This document shows positions 1 to 11,402 of a stretch of DNA of 26,347 nucleotides, one piece after another (position 1 is the stretch's first letter; the number at the start of each line of letters is the position of its first letter). Both the position numbers and the translations under genes were made by a program. The notes beneath the pieces are model-generated. The model worked only from the letters and a program-made list of their open reading frames with translations. It searched no databases and was not told the origin of the DNA. This DNA comes from Plantago elongata (lineage: Eukaryota > Streptophyta > Magnoliopsida > Lamiales > Plantaginaceae), in NCBI GenBank assembly GCA_036897095.1, contig JAYMSP010002096.1, forward strand, positions 1 to 26,347, given 5' to 3'.

Positions 1-1135
1 ATCAACTAACAAGATTGAGAAAGAAATGAATAAGTTATTGGAACAGACATGAAATCAAGTTCTAGACTTATTCGAGTTCCGTGAATGAAAGGACCGTATC
101 ATCATTAGAGCCTTACATTACAGGTGGTTGGTATATCCTCACAAACGTCCTTATATATTAATATTGTCCGGTAAATTGTCTAGGAGTTTCGTCGTGAACT
201 TAATTGTATTAGTGCTTAATATATAAGGCTCTATGGGTCACACTATATGGAGTATACTTCACCAAACTATGTATGTTGATTAGAATATTATTTATTGTAA
301 ATAATATGAGAATAATTTTAATTAGTTCAATTGAACTTGAACAATTAAAATGAAGTGTTATAGTTGGACTAATTTGGAATTAGAGTCCAATTTATAAAGT
401 TAGGCTTGGACTATATGAATTGGGTCAAGAAATGAAACAAGGAAGAAGGCAAATGGTTGGATGGGCAATTCGGCCCAGCATGGGTTTGTTTAGGGCGCGT
501 TGAAGCCACGTGCCCGAGGCTTTATGCCTGGCGCGTGGAGGCCACGCGCCAGACGTTACAAATGATGGGGACGTGTTGTCCCCATCACCCCACTCCCCAT
601 CATGCCTTAATGATTAGGAAATGATCACTTCTTCTTTCTGCTGGTTTTTGGCATTTTTCAGTCTTTCCAATTTTGACTTTTCAGGGAAGTGAAATACAGT
701 GTAGTTTTTTGGAGAAAAATACACAACAGAATAATTTTGTGAGGAAACAAAATATTCTACAAGAAACAAAAACAGTGAAGAATAATTTGATTGATTCTTC
801 CCAATACACTTCACAACATCCAAACACAAGAACATCCTAGCATTCTTCTTGGTAAAAGGAACTCATGTGGATACCGAGGTTTGAGGAGAAACAAATAGTC
901 TGGATTTGCAGGAGGATTGGGATTGCTCGGAGAGGATCTCGAAGCTGACTTTGCTGACCCGTGTTGCACACTGACAGCTACAAACTGGAATTGCTATCAA
1001 AGTAAGATTTCAGTTTATTCAAGCACGTTAAATTACTGTTATCATGTTGGTCTAAAATATTTTAAAATTCTGCTGCATGTGCTTAGAGTACAATTTGACC
1101 GAATATACCAACACAAGGTGCACCTTTCTTTTTGA
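1..1135 (+). mobile_element. LTR-retrotransposon-like sequence, probably a Copia-type LTR fragment
   Basis: There is no convincing coding sequence here; the short open frames on both strands have no recognisable domain. The text resembles plant LTR sequence: an AT-rich first half, a GC-rich hairpin cluster near 493-586, and a stretch around 900-1010 that reads like LTR/leader sequence near a splice donor. I recognise this style rather than a specific family. No paired LTR, polypurine tract or primer-binding site can be shown, and the left edge lies outside the window. It could be a solo LTR or a truncated copy. The orientation is a guess. Confidence 0.35.
493..586. repeat. Cluster of three GC-rich hairpins inside the LTR-like region
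   Basis: Two imperfect copies of one inverted repeat lie close together at 493-515 and 528-552. The second is perfect: 11-bp arms (528-538 and 542-552) around the loop AGG. A third, unrelated hairpin follows with 9-bp arms at 564-572 and 578-586 around GTGTT. The first copy contains the G-box core CACGTG. The pairing is read directly from the sequence; whether it forms a structure or binds protein is unknown. Confidence 0.8.
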
Positions 1136-1140
1136 AAATC

Positions 1141-1365
1141 CATCTAGAAGAACTTCAGAGTTAAGCGTGTTTGCTCTGGAACAATCTTAGGATGGGTGAC
1201 CAACTAGGAAGTATCCCAGTTCGCGCACGAGTAGGGTCAAAGTGTGTGGGAAAGGACTTTTGTTGATATAGTGAGACCAACATATCACCCAAAGAGTTGC
1301 CCCTAAATAACCGTGCTGGTCCAAAGGATCAGGGCTCGACCGATTAGTGATCGACTAGTTACAAG
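1141..1365 (+). mobile_element. 5S-rRNA-derived block, probably a Cassandra TRIM LTR remnant
   Basis: Positions 1159-1212 follow the internal promoter half of plant 5S rRNA: a box A-like AGTTAAGCGTG at 1159-1169, a box C motif AGGATGGGTGACC at 1189-1201, then GGAAGT. The first half of a 5S gene is missing and the downstream sequence is not 5S, so this is not a 5S gene. Cassandra retrotransposons (terminal-repeat retrotransposons in miniature, non-coding) are known to carry such 5S-like promoter sequence in their LTRs. I see no second LTR. The outer limits given are approximate. Confidence 0.5.
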
Positions 1366-2118
1366 AATAATTAATATCATTGTTTTAATGACTTGCATTT
1401 TTTTCCAATTTAAATTAGGGTTTAAACTAGTGTGAAGGAATGTTTTAATTCATATGGATACAAAAACTGGATCCTAGTTTTTTTCGTGATAATTAATTTT
1501 GTTAAAATTGAATTAGTCACTGAAAGAATATAAAAGTAAACTTATATGTTATTATTGAACTAATAGGATTTAAAATTTAATTAAAATATCTAAAAGGAGT
1601 ATTGGATGAAAATTGATCTTAAAATTTATAATATAAAAGTTATACTGATTTTCATGTTTTCGCCTTAGAAACCACTCTTCATTATATTTCGACCATTGTA
1701 AAATTTTACGATTTTTAAGCACCAATTATAAATATAAATTTATAAATACAATCACATTAATTTTAACTTCTAACCACTCTTATAATATGTTAAATATATT
1801 TTTTAAGGACACTATTCACGATCATTGCGAGAACCTATTGGACATGATTCTTTCAATAAAAGGCTCACAGACCATGTTACCAATAAAATCACCCATGTTA
1901 TTAATTAAAATGTCTAGATTATTAATAAAAAATAAGTTTTGTTGTAATATAAAAAACTACAATGTTGAGAACAAAAGTGCTTTGATAAATAACATCGATG
2001 ATTTTCTTGACAAGTGAACTCCATCTTTAGCTAAATCATCTGGAAACTATTTCTCAGGTGACTTCCTCCTATACAAATATGCAGTTGAATGAGGCTTTGT
2101 TCTTTTCAACTCAACTAT
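1366..2118. other. AT-rich intergenic DNA, no gene seen
   Basis: This is very AT-rich sequence with short homopurine and homopyrimidine runs. The only open frame of note (1787-2017, plus, 76 codons) has no recognisable domain and AT-driven codon use, so I do not call it a gene. It may be old transposon sequence. Confidence 0.5.
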
Positions 2119-2374
2119 AGTGTTTTCTCCGTCCCAAAGAATTTCATATATTTATCATTTTCATCTTTCCACAGAACTTCATACATTAGTAAAAAAAGAG
2201 TTCTTCCATCACTAATAAATAATAAACAATCAATTTTTACACACGTATTACCACTTTTATCACTAAAATGTACTTTTTCTCACCTTCTTCATTTTTTATT
2301 ATTATTTTAATTTTTCACATAAAACTATACACCCCACCAATCCTAGTATGAAGTTTTCTAGGACAAAGGGTATG
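2119..2374. mobile_element. Stowaway/Mariner-like MITE
   Basis: The left end reads CTCCGTCCCAAAGAATTTC from 2127. The reverse complement of the right end reads CCCTTTGTCCTAGAAAACTTC. These match imperfectly to each other and to the common Stowaway terminus (CTCCCTCCGTCCC...). The roughly 250-bp size, non-coding AT-rich interior and TA-rich flanks fit this class. The exact ends and the TA duplication are not certain because the terminal repeats have diverged. Confidence 0.55.
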
Positions 2375-2399
2375 AATTAGAACTAAATTGAAGGAGGTT

Positions 2400-2716
2400 T
2401 TTATTGAAAAAAATATAACCTAATTTTGCCCTGGAGCCAAATAGAAACGGGCCTAAAACAATATCAAAAGCCAGTTGGCTTGCAAAGATTTTGCACAAAA
2501 TAATACTCGGAAGAATAAAGGCCTTAACTTTGACTTAATTACAAATTATCTGCCAATCCACCACATCCAAATTCAACATTAGTATGCAGATACACTGAAC
2601 TGCCTTCTTTCTACCTCCGAAGGTTTCAGAGTATTACCAAGTATTTCAGACGAATATGTACAAGTTCTGCTTGGTTATAAGCAAGAACATAAATGAATAT
2701 ATCATTTCTACTTGCT
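2400..2716 (-). other. Probable 3' UTR of the RING-H2 E3 gene, with a candidate poly(A) signal
   Basis: Reading minus-strand from the stop codon at 2719-2717, an AT-rich untranslated stretch of about 300 nt leads to an AATAAA hexamer (plus-strand TTTATT at 2400-2405). The distance suits a plant 3' UTR, but plant poly(A) signals are loose and cleavage could occur earlier. Confidence 0.35.
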
Positions 2717-5700
2717 CTAATCCATAGCAGCTGATTTGCAAATTGGGCATGTGTTCTTAATCGACAACCACTTGCGGATGCAGCTTACATGAAAATCATG
2801 GCGACACACTTTCAGATTTCCAACATAATCCATGTTTTTGTACCCTTCCTGTTCGATCAAATTACACAACTTAGCATATTCAGTTCAGAAAGAAAGAAAC
2901 TTCTCAAATCAACAAACTAACTAGCTCCTGCATGTTCAAGGTTAAAAAGTTTAAGTAACTATTGTAGCAACACTAGGAATTTAAATCCCAACCAAGAAAT
3001 TAAAAAGCTCTGCCCGTATGGCTCTATGGTCAGACAAACAAACAATAAGCTCCATGTAAGGAAACGTCAATTTCATACTTGGTACTTGCGCTTTTTTAGC
3101 CTATACTTTGCATGAGATTCTCACCAGACAAATAACACATATTCCATCGTCTAGAATGAGGTCAGATGAACAATATATAGACTCGGTCAGGGATTTTGAG
3201 ATGAAACCATCGGACAAGCCAGTGTTGACGTTTCCAATCCTCTCCCCAAGTGCGAGAAGCTCCTGTTAAATCCAAATGCTTGTGTTACAGTAAAAGATAC
3301 AAAACATGTATGAATGAGCAAGGAGAAAAGAGAATATGAGTTTCTTTTTGTTATTATTCTATTAGTGTATTAGCCAGACCTCATAGCTCATATTGTCTAT
3401 ATCAAGCCTCATGTCCCTGTGCTGGTCAATTGGAGTTCGGGATCCATACATTGAGTCTACTATGACACCCTGCAATAAGGCAACATAGAGTATCAGGTTC
3501 AATCCAATCAGATGTATTACAGACTTATAGTAAATTTCGGTAATTCATAACTCCTTCAAGGACCATCCTTCACATGTTAAATAAAAGCTCAATTATATTA
3601 GCTTGCTATTCAGGAAAATATATCTTCATAAGAAGAGCACAGACACCTCATTCTCAACGAGTCCATCCAATGGGTCTTTAATTGTACAAAAATTTGTATT
3701 AGCCCTGTGGAGTTCTCTCGATCCCATAAATGTCATGTTTTGTTTTCGGCACGGAATTTACGAATTAATCTAAAAGTATTAGAGGCAGTGGATATTATTT
3801 AATTAAGTTTTTTGTAGGGTAGTATCTGAACAGAGAAAGGATACTGGGCTAAGTAAAAGTTAGAGGTATGAGTGCTATCAAAATTTTAGTTAACGACAAC
3901 ACATCCAGCCATTCACACCAAACACCTACGGAGACGAAGCATACCATAACAAAGCTCAACCAAAACATCAATATTCAATAACATAAATTTGAAGTTGTAA
4001 ATATACATCACCTATTTTTTTATCTCCTTACATTTTCATTCCGCCCATTAGATTCTAGAGGAAACAGAGATGTCACTGTGACATTAACATGTATCTAAAG
4101 GCAGTAAAGGATGATCCCTCGCACCCAACTGAAAAGAAGAAAAGGGCAAAAGCTAACCCATCCACGGAGCAGACGTCATAAATACAAAATACGGGTTACT
4201 GAATTATCCTGAGAAAAAGGAAAAAGAAAGCTAAAAGGACACAACTTCCATCACCTATTTGATACGACCTCTTACTAGAAGGCAGAAGTATCGGGACTGA
4301 TTTGGTTGTAGGAGCAAAGACTAGCATCACCAAATAAATTGCACTCCACAACATGAATAACTTCTGCCAAGTGACCAAGTCTATATATGTATACACCCTC
4401 CATAGAAAAAAAAAACATCCATTAAAAAAGCCATCTTGTTGTAAAGAAAATTTACCTCATGTGTCAACCGATCATGAGCATTTGCATCATCTGTAAATGA
4501 GCTATATCTATCATTCGAGGGTAAGTTTCTCCCATTCCTGTCAATGTGGCGCCACCTCATGGCGGAGAAAGGCCTTGGATCTCTAGCAGGATACCGCCCT
4601 GTAACCACTGTCAGGGCCTCATCTGAGGAATCCACATGTCCACGATGATGATTGCTCGAAGAAGCCCTGAAAGTTGGTAGGGTTCTTGAACCATAACCAC
4701 TTCGAACACCTCTGCCAGTCTGATTTGAGTTGCCAATTATACTTGGAACATGATTTCTACTGGATATAAGATCATAACCGTAACCACTGTTCTCCAGAGA
4801 ACCACTAGGTTGGCAAATTTGAGTGTTAACAGTATTTGGGCCATGACTCATGAAACTGAGATCTGTAAGCTCAAATAGGAAAGCATTCAGGGGAAGGTAA
4901 AAAAAAAAACAAAAGAAACAGAGCACAACTTATCATTCAACAAAATAGTTCGCCATTACTTACCTGGGCCAGACGTCAACCCGTGTTCAGCAGGTAATAT
5001 GAAATTCTGACCCAGTTCCCGTGTGGGAGCGGGAGCATTGGGACTTTGTCCCCAGAAATCTGCAGAGTTAGGTTGGTTAGATGATCGACTAGAAAGGCGA
5101 GGATGCAAAGGATTGTTTGGAAGACTAGTCCTGGCCATATTGATTTCGGGGGCAACTATATCTCTGCTTCTCACATTTCTAAGCATCCCTTCATTACCAA
5201 CGGAATGGTTATGAGCCCTGTAACTTGGAACATACTCATAAGGAGCATGATGAGATTCTGTATTATGCTTCTCCTGCCATGGGTCAGAACTGGATGAACT
5301 TCCAACATCATATCTGCTTGTAGACCCTCTCTCACAAACTGGAGGAAAGCCTGTGAATTTGCGTTTGTATGTTCTTCTGAAATTGTGTGTGGCCTGTTCA
5401 TAGAAACTACCATCTGGCGCAGGAAAAGATTGCCTACCATGGTTGGATGAGGATGGATAATGAGAATAACCATCAGCGAACACAGGAACGGGCAACGGCA
5501 GAAAAGGATCATGTGAAGAACCAGGAGCTTGTGGTTGAAGGACTGGCAATTCCCCAGCCTGAATGGATGAGGAATATCCACTTGAGCTTGGAGCATGGTT
5601 CCATTGAGAAGGATAGTGACCAGCATGGACCGATGTGTTAGGGAGAGAATGATTGAGAGGATTGCTCTCGGAAGCACCAGCCCTTACTAAAGAAACAAAA

Positions 5701-6339
5701 TAGAAAAACATGAGAAATTATTAAGCATGATTACTATCTGTGAACTCTATATTCAACAGGAAAACAATTATCCACACAAAACTCTAGGACACTCCTGATG
5801 TGAAAGATACATGATAGATAATCATTAAATGACTGTTCTTTGTTTACCTGTCCCAAATTGTTTCAAATAGCGCACGGACATAAAAAAGCATGCTGGAGCT
5901 AAGCACTGGGGCACATGGAGAACTCTTAATCAACTAATCCATAAGTTTGGCATGTTCAAACAAAACAAATGCTCTTCTAGTTTGTTCTTCCTAGGGAAAC
6001 TACACCTTCCATCCCAAAAAAGATAAGTTCCTTAACTATTTTTATGGTCCCAAAATGTGGCCTCATTCCTCAATTATTCATCCATATTCAATGTTCACCA
6101 GCAACCAATACAGTATACCCAACCGAACTGCAAGTTATACAATAATAAAGTTCCTGATGGGTTATATAAGGACCTCTTAGCCCCCAATCGGGAAATATAT
6201 AAATATGACAAAAGGTTATATTCATCCAATAGTGGGAATAGATACCTATAGGCACGAAAGTTTGATCCGCTTGATTCCATCTCTGGTCATTACCAGTCTC
6301 GAAATCTTGAGTCGTTTTAAATACATGCCTATGCCCCAT
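2717..6339 (-). CDS. RING-H2 E3 ubiquitin ligase, ZFP1/HIP1-like
   Basis: Six coding exons: 6339-6246, 5686-4964, 4862-4456, 3469-3380, 3262-3125 and 2848-2717. All borders are GT-AG and the phases agree (1,1,0,0,0), giving 1584 nt or 527 residues. The start is fixed by the family N-terminus (MGHRHVF...) and by an in-frame TAG three codons upstream. Residues 33-408 are Ser/Pro/Asn/Gly-rich and probably disordered, with a KRK patch. Residues 425-456 carry the family block HRDMRLDIDNMSYEELLALG, followed by an acidic linker. The C-terminal RING-H2 is C480-x2-C483-x15-C499-x-H501-x2-H504-x2-C507-x10-C518-x2-C521, all zinc ligands present, with W511 in the expected E2-contact region. Such proteins transfer ubiquitin from an E2 to substrates; the substrate is unknown. 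There is no signal peptide or membrane segment. Length and intron positions look normal for the family. Confidence 0.93.
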
Positions 6340-6352
6340 AGCAGGCTATCTT
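6246..6352 (-). other. Start-codon exon of the E3 gene, with predicted splice acceptor
   Basis: Minus-strand TTTCCAG|AAG places a good acceptor at 6352, 13 nt before the ATG. This exon therefore joins a short piece of leader to the first 31 codons. In the main frame TAG CCT GCT precedes ATG, so translation cannot begin further upstream in this exon. Confidence 0.65.
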
Positions 6353-8847
6353 CTGGAAAGCCAAATTTATCTTAGCAGATCAAAACCTACAAGAGATTGC
6401 ACATGATCTTAGCAAGCTTATCGATAACCAGCAAACTCAGGAGCCTCAACAGAACAAATACAGAAAACATCTTCAAATGGAAACTGCAAGTAATCAGGAC
6501 ACCCAGTTTCCATGGACAGGTTACACCCTGATTCTCTCATCAGTAATAAAATAAGAAATACGTGTATGAGAAGGTACAGATGAAACTATATACAAACTCT
6601 GAGATACAGCAGACCAGAAACATTCACTATATAAGACGACATTCACTATATAAAACGAAAAACACGGCAGAAAAGCTTTTATCCTACATTATTTTATGTC
6701 CTCCAGAGTCCAATAACATTTGTGAGGAGCTGCTTCATAAACCAGTCTGACCTCGTGAGGATATGCAATTACATGAGCAAGTTAGAGAATTTATAAAACA
6801 GATATTTCCAATTCATTTCAAGTAATATAGGAATCATGCTTCAAGTCTACTAATACTACAGTATGAAGACCAAGTAAGATGAATAGAGCGCTACATCTCG
6901 CATGAACCTTGAAAGCATATTCCACATCCAATGAATTAAAAATATATTGACTAAGTGGTGGTCATAATTTTATCCATTATTTTAAACCTTCCAGGTAATT
7001 AACTTAGCATCATGGTAATAGACTTAACAAAATACACTTACTGGTGTGTATCAAAATGCAGCGGCATACAATCATAATAAGTGTACTGCAACCTGTCTAT
7101 ACCTTCTACCAGAAAATAAAGAGTGGCCTCTCTATCCAAAAAAGCATGTTGTCAACTGTTCATAACAGCCTGTCTTTTCACAGACATAAATGCAGAGATT
7201 CGCCGCCTTTTCAAACTGTGGAAGCTCAATGGTACTACCTATCAGAGAAAGGCCTGAAATATGACATCTTTCTAGAATTCTTGATTTGATAGGGAAAATT
7301 AAAATTCATCACTGATTCTTTCAAGTACATAAATTACAAACTTCCATGTTATTAGAAATGCTTGCAATCTTCTTTCTACGAGAAAGATGCAATCCTCAAG
7401 AAAGAGATCATTAGTATGTAGAAGATGTGCAAACTAGTATCAATGTTACTGTATTCTCATTCTATAGAAATTATCACAGTTCTTAAAATAAAAAGAGAAT
7501 CTGGAAGTAACACATCTTTCCTCCCCAATTATCCGAGGTCGTATCTTCAGTAAATCCCTTTTAAAATGGTTTCCTACCTTTATTAATATGAACATCCTAA
7601 ATAGTAGCATCAAATATAAGAACAGAAGATCTGAACGTAATTTATAACAAAAGAAAGAAAGGATAAAGGTCTCCAGACCATTCACAGATCGAATTTCCTT
7701 TGACCTGGATGTTATATGGTTTGCAGAAATCGGAAGAAATTTTTAATCCACTTTCATACCATCAAATTTCACCTCGAGATGTCACACAGCAAAAAAAAGA
7801 AAAAGAAAAATCTCAAAAGCTATTGCCGCAAAATTGTACGGGAATATACTATAGTCTGCCTCCATTAATCAAGCAATCCTAGAGCCAAAATTACTAAACT
7901 TATCCCAAGGCAATGGAAGAACCTACTAACACAACATAAGAAAGAACATGATGTAATTTATGATATAGCTGAATCATGATCCCAGGAACCAATTCTAGAC
8001 ACAGGCCTGTTGAGTTAGTACATCTGTTCAGCTCAAGGGAAATTATCACTCCAAAACAAAGAAGATAGTCTTCAAAAAGCAACAACATAACAAGTCTAAA
8101 TACATCAGGCCGGCAGGCCCTTTAGTTACCCTTTTGCAAGTCTGACAAATCCCACAGCCCATCTCATCTCGTTTCTCCTACTCAAGCGGACTCCTGGTCA
8201 CAATTTGTGTAACTAAACCACAACTGGTGACCCAAAATCAGACAGTTCACTATGGCAGAAAGAGTGAACTACAAGTATATTACCAAATCAAAGGAACAGT
8301 AACTGCTACAACAAGCAGATAGATGGAATTCCATAAGCAGCTACTATATGTGCCCGTCACACATGGGTCTCCATGTATATGTTAAATATGTTTACAATAT
8401 AATCCACAATTGTCCATTGTACACTCTCGTGCCGACGATGCTCAATCGAACCATTAAGAATTCCGCCTCGAGTTACTCCGTCCGTGCTATAGACTATGGA
8501 TCGAATGTTATCATTTCTAAGAGAATATATCATGGCTTTTTGGGCATTGATGTTCCAGGAAAATTGTCTGACATATGTCTCGTGACAACGAGAAGGCCCA
8601 AAACCACCAAAATGCGGCTCGTAATACATCAAGGATCATTGGCTATCTTAGAATCATTCAGACTGATGTTAATCAGGAATCAGTTGATTCTAGTAGAATA
8701 AAATTCCACACGAAACAAAGTTAGTCCTCCAGTTTTCTATATTCACTTGTTTCTTTTTCGGACTCATAAGCTGATTTGAAAGACACTGCGACTGCAACAG
8801 GTTCAACTAATATATCTCGAAGAGAACACCAGTAAGCAAAATCAAAC
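6353..8847. other. Probable leader intron of the E3 gene, no gene seen
   Basis: No protein domain or RNA gene is visible on either strand. Scattered stop-free stretches of 60-117 codons (for example 8348-8701 plus and 8632-8357 minus) overlap each other, lack homology I recognise and have no splice context. The motif TTACTCCGTCCG at 8473-8484 looks like a lone Stowaway terminus. Confidence 0.45.
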
Positions 8848-8881
8848 CTGTTCATCAGTGAGCCACATAGCCCAAAGGTGC
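8848..8881 (-). other. Candidate 34-nt non-coding leader exon of the E3 gene
   Basis: Minus-strand TTGCAG|GCACC (acceptor, first base 8881) and GAACAG|GTTTGA (donor, last base 8848) frame a compact exon. It contains an ATG at 8868-8866. If joined to the exon at 6352, that ATG opens a 14-codon uORF that ends past the main start. Splice-site quality is the only evidence. Confidence 0.35.
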
Positions 8882-10358
8882 CTGCAATACCATTTGTAAT
8901 TCAGAGATACTTCATATTAGAGAAGTAAGCAGCTATCCTCTAATGGTTTCCCTATCTATGCCTAGTAATTAGGAAACAACTTCTAAAAAATTTAAGAGGT
9001 TCAGTGCTTCTAAGAGATAGAAGAAACACAAAACCAAGAAATTGATGTTTTATGAAATCTAAGTGATATATCATCTTAAAGCACTGTGCACGAAACTAAT
9101 TGGTGAAGAAAGAATATTACAAACAGAACAAGGTGATGCGGCATGTGGAAATAACATTCTAGAAACTGTAGAGAGATTGAGGATGGAATGATAGAGACAT
9201 CTAAGCATTAATATATCTAACCTGGAATTTATTCTCTCCTCGCTAATTGCTTTGCTAAGTTGTATACAATCTAGGCAAAGAAGATGAACAGAATACAGAT
9301 ATAAAAGTGTGTCAATGTCCAAAAAGGCTGGCCAGGTGACTGGAGAAAGCCCTAACTCTGAATTACTAGGCTTTGTGTATGGAATATCACAAGTCAGTAG
9401 CCCAATCTTCCAGATACAAGCACCACAACAGCAACCGGGGCCTGCATATTGAAAAAACATCTAAACCTACTTGTACCAGTTCCTGACGTAAGCTAAAGTA
9501 ATACTACCATGGAGCTAACTGTTTGAAATAATTTTGACGATATACTTGTGAACAACTATTTAGTTTAAATTATATGATGACATCCCTGGAGAATTAAAGG
9601 GTGATAAACAGAAGACTAAATGTAGCTATAGTTTAATGACAACATGCCAAACTATCACTGGCTTTATTTATTTTATTTTTTCCCTTTATAATGTCTGGGA
9701 TATGGATGGCAGGTAATGTTCCCCAAGGGCCTGTCCCTTCACCATCCATACTGCAATTTCTAAATGAAAACTAAGAACAACTGAGACAGTTAACACATCT
9801 AAATATGACAACAATAATACAGGGAACAGGAATATATTAATAGGATTTACACAAGACAGCCTGTAAAATCATCATTAAGGACTAAAGAGGCTTCCTCACG
9901 TGATATGATACCAATTAAAATGATTGACCACGCTGGTAATACTACAGAAATTAAAGAAAGAGCAGTGCAGGTCATGGTAAAAAATGGCATTTAATTTTTG
10001 GAAGTGTTCTGAAAGATTTGTGCCTCCAACTGGGGATCTCCAATCTCCAACCAAAATAATGATGTACCCCTCCCCATTGCGTTGAAATAAAAAGATCTCA
10101 AAAGGTACATAATATTGATACACAATGCAGGTGTCTTCATCGAGTATATAAGTTAATATTATTATGCATGCACATCATTATGCATACATGGGCATGTCTC
10201 ATGTAGATACATGTAGTTATGCATGTGGACCGCACATATTGAGATGAGAGCTGGTGACAGTTGTTAAATAATACTACTATCGATGACAATTTTATTATAA
10301 ATCCAAATATACGAGTTGTCAAGGTGAAGTACTTGGGTGACAGATACGTAGTAATGCC

Positions 10359-10376
10359 CACACACACACACACACA
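10359..10376 (+). repeat. (CA)9 microsatellite
   Basis: Nine uninterrupted CA units, read directly. The repeat lies in presumed leader-intron DNA. Confidence 0.95.
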
Positions 10377-10710
10377 AGTCTTTAATAGAAGAGATTCTTC
10401 GACTTTCTAAACATTTCTTGTTAAAAAGATATTACCCTTGCTAAAGTTTTAATTAGAAATAATTTCCACTCATGTGGCTACCGTTGTCCTTGGTAGAGAC
10501 AAAATCAAACCAGCATGATACTCCAATACCACTGCTCTTCCAATTTTCTCATTTTAATATTAAAGCAAAGTACGTGACTCCTAAACATTGTCCAATATTC
10601 TTTAGTATGAGCTACAACAAATGAATCAGAAAATCCTCATAACTGGAAGCTTTCAAGTTTTATGTTTTCGGCGAAGTAATATAGGTTCAGGCCATATCAA
10701 AACTTATAAT

Positions 10711-10750
10711 CACACCACACACACACACACGCACACACACACAAGCACAC
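10711..10750 (+). repeat. Imperfect CA microsatellite
   Basis: About 40 nt of CA units interrupted at CC, GC and AAG. This is likely an older and more decayed repeat than the one at 10359. Confidence 0.9.
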
Positions 10751-11402
10751 AAAAAAAGTAAAAATGCAAATGTACATCTTGAGTGGTGCCTATCGCTGGG
10801 TGCCGCTAATTTTAGTGATACCCGCTTCCACTGAGAGTTGTAATAATTAATAAACTAATAATTCCACCATACAAGCTACCAACTGTAAAATCTTCCACTT
10901 AGTAGTGTGCGCCACTTCTAAGGATAAGTCCATAGTACTAGTTACTAATGGTAGCTGTACTGCTCAGCCCTGCACACATACGTATGCCCATACTACACAA
11001 TCAACAATAAGAATGAGAATCATAAACAACTGGTAATATTGTTGGGGAAATCAAGAAAGGAGAAGAAAAAAGAAAATGAAGTATTGGAACAGTATGATTC
11101 CAAAATTTGATGTGACCAAGTAGTCGGCTAGAAAATTCAACAATGGAACTTAAGCCAGTCTGTAAGGTTATATGTTAGTGGCTAATAAACAAAATGTAAG
11201 TACAAAATGAGCTCAAAACAACACATCTTTGCAAAAGATACCTTACAAAAACATTGTAACAAGTTGTCAAAACATAATAACCTATGCACAGTGTAGCATT
11301 TAGGAAGCAGTTTTAATGAAGAGGCAGGAGGAAAAGGCAGGTCAATTATAAAGAATCTAAACAGTTCCAATAAAGGGTATTATGATGACTACTGATACTT
11401 AC

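Larger units (their letters stand above)
8882..11402. other. Probable leader intron of the E3 gene with CA repeats
   Basis: No gene is visible. The longest open frame (9460-9071, minus, 129 codons) is Cys/Leu-rich, has no recognisable domain and probably arose by chance. Two CA microsatellites lie at 10359-10376 and 10711-10750. Confidence 0.45.

Noticed and set aside
1150-1270. A genuine 5S rRNA gene
   Set aside because: Only the internal promoter half resembles 5S rRNA; the 5' half and the 3' terminus are missing or unrelated.
1787-2017. 76-codon plus-strand frame
   Set aside because: Composition reflects AT-rich DNA and there is no homology or context.
5023-5677. Several open frames on both strands within the large E3 exon
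   Set aside because: They overlap the 241-codon exon that matches the ZFP1/HIP1-like family and joins in phase with its neighbours, so they are other-frame shadows.
6006-6030. A Stowaway MITE starting at CTTCCATCCCAAAA
   Set aside because: The motif is loose and no opposite terminus was found before the start-codon exon.
8348-8701. 117-codon plus-strand open frame overlapping a 91-codon minus-strand frame
   Set aside because: No recognisable domain on either strand, no splice or promoter context, and the two overlap in presumed leader-intron DNA. Most likely chance frames in a locally GC-richer patch.
9071-9460. 129-codon minus-strand open frame, Cys-rich
   Set aside because: No domain or motif pattern with regular Cys spacing, no supporting neighbours, and it lies in an intron-like region.
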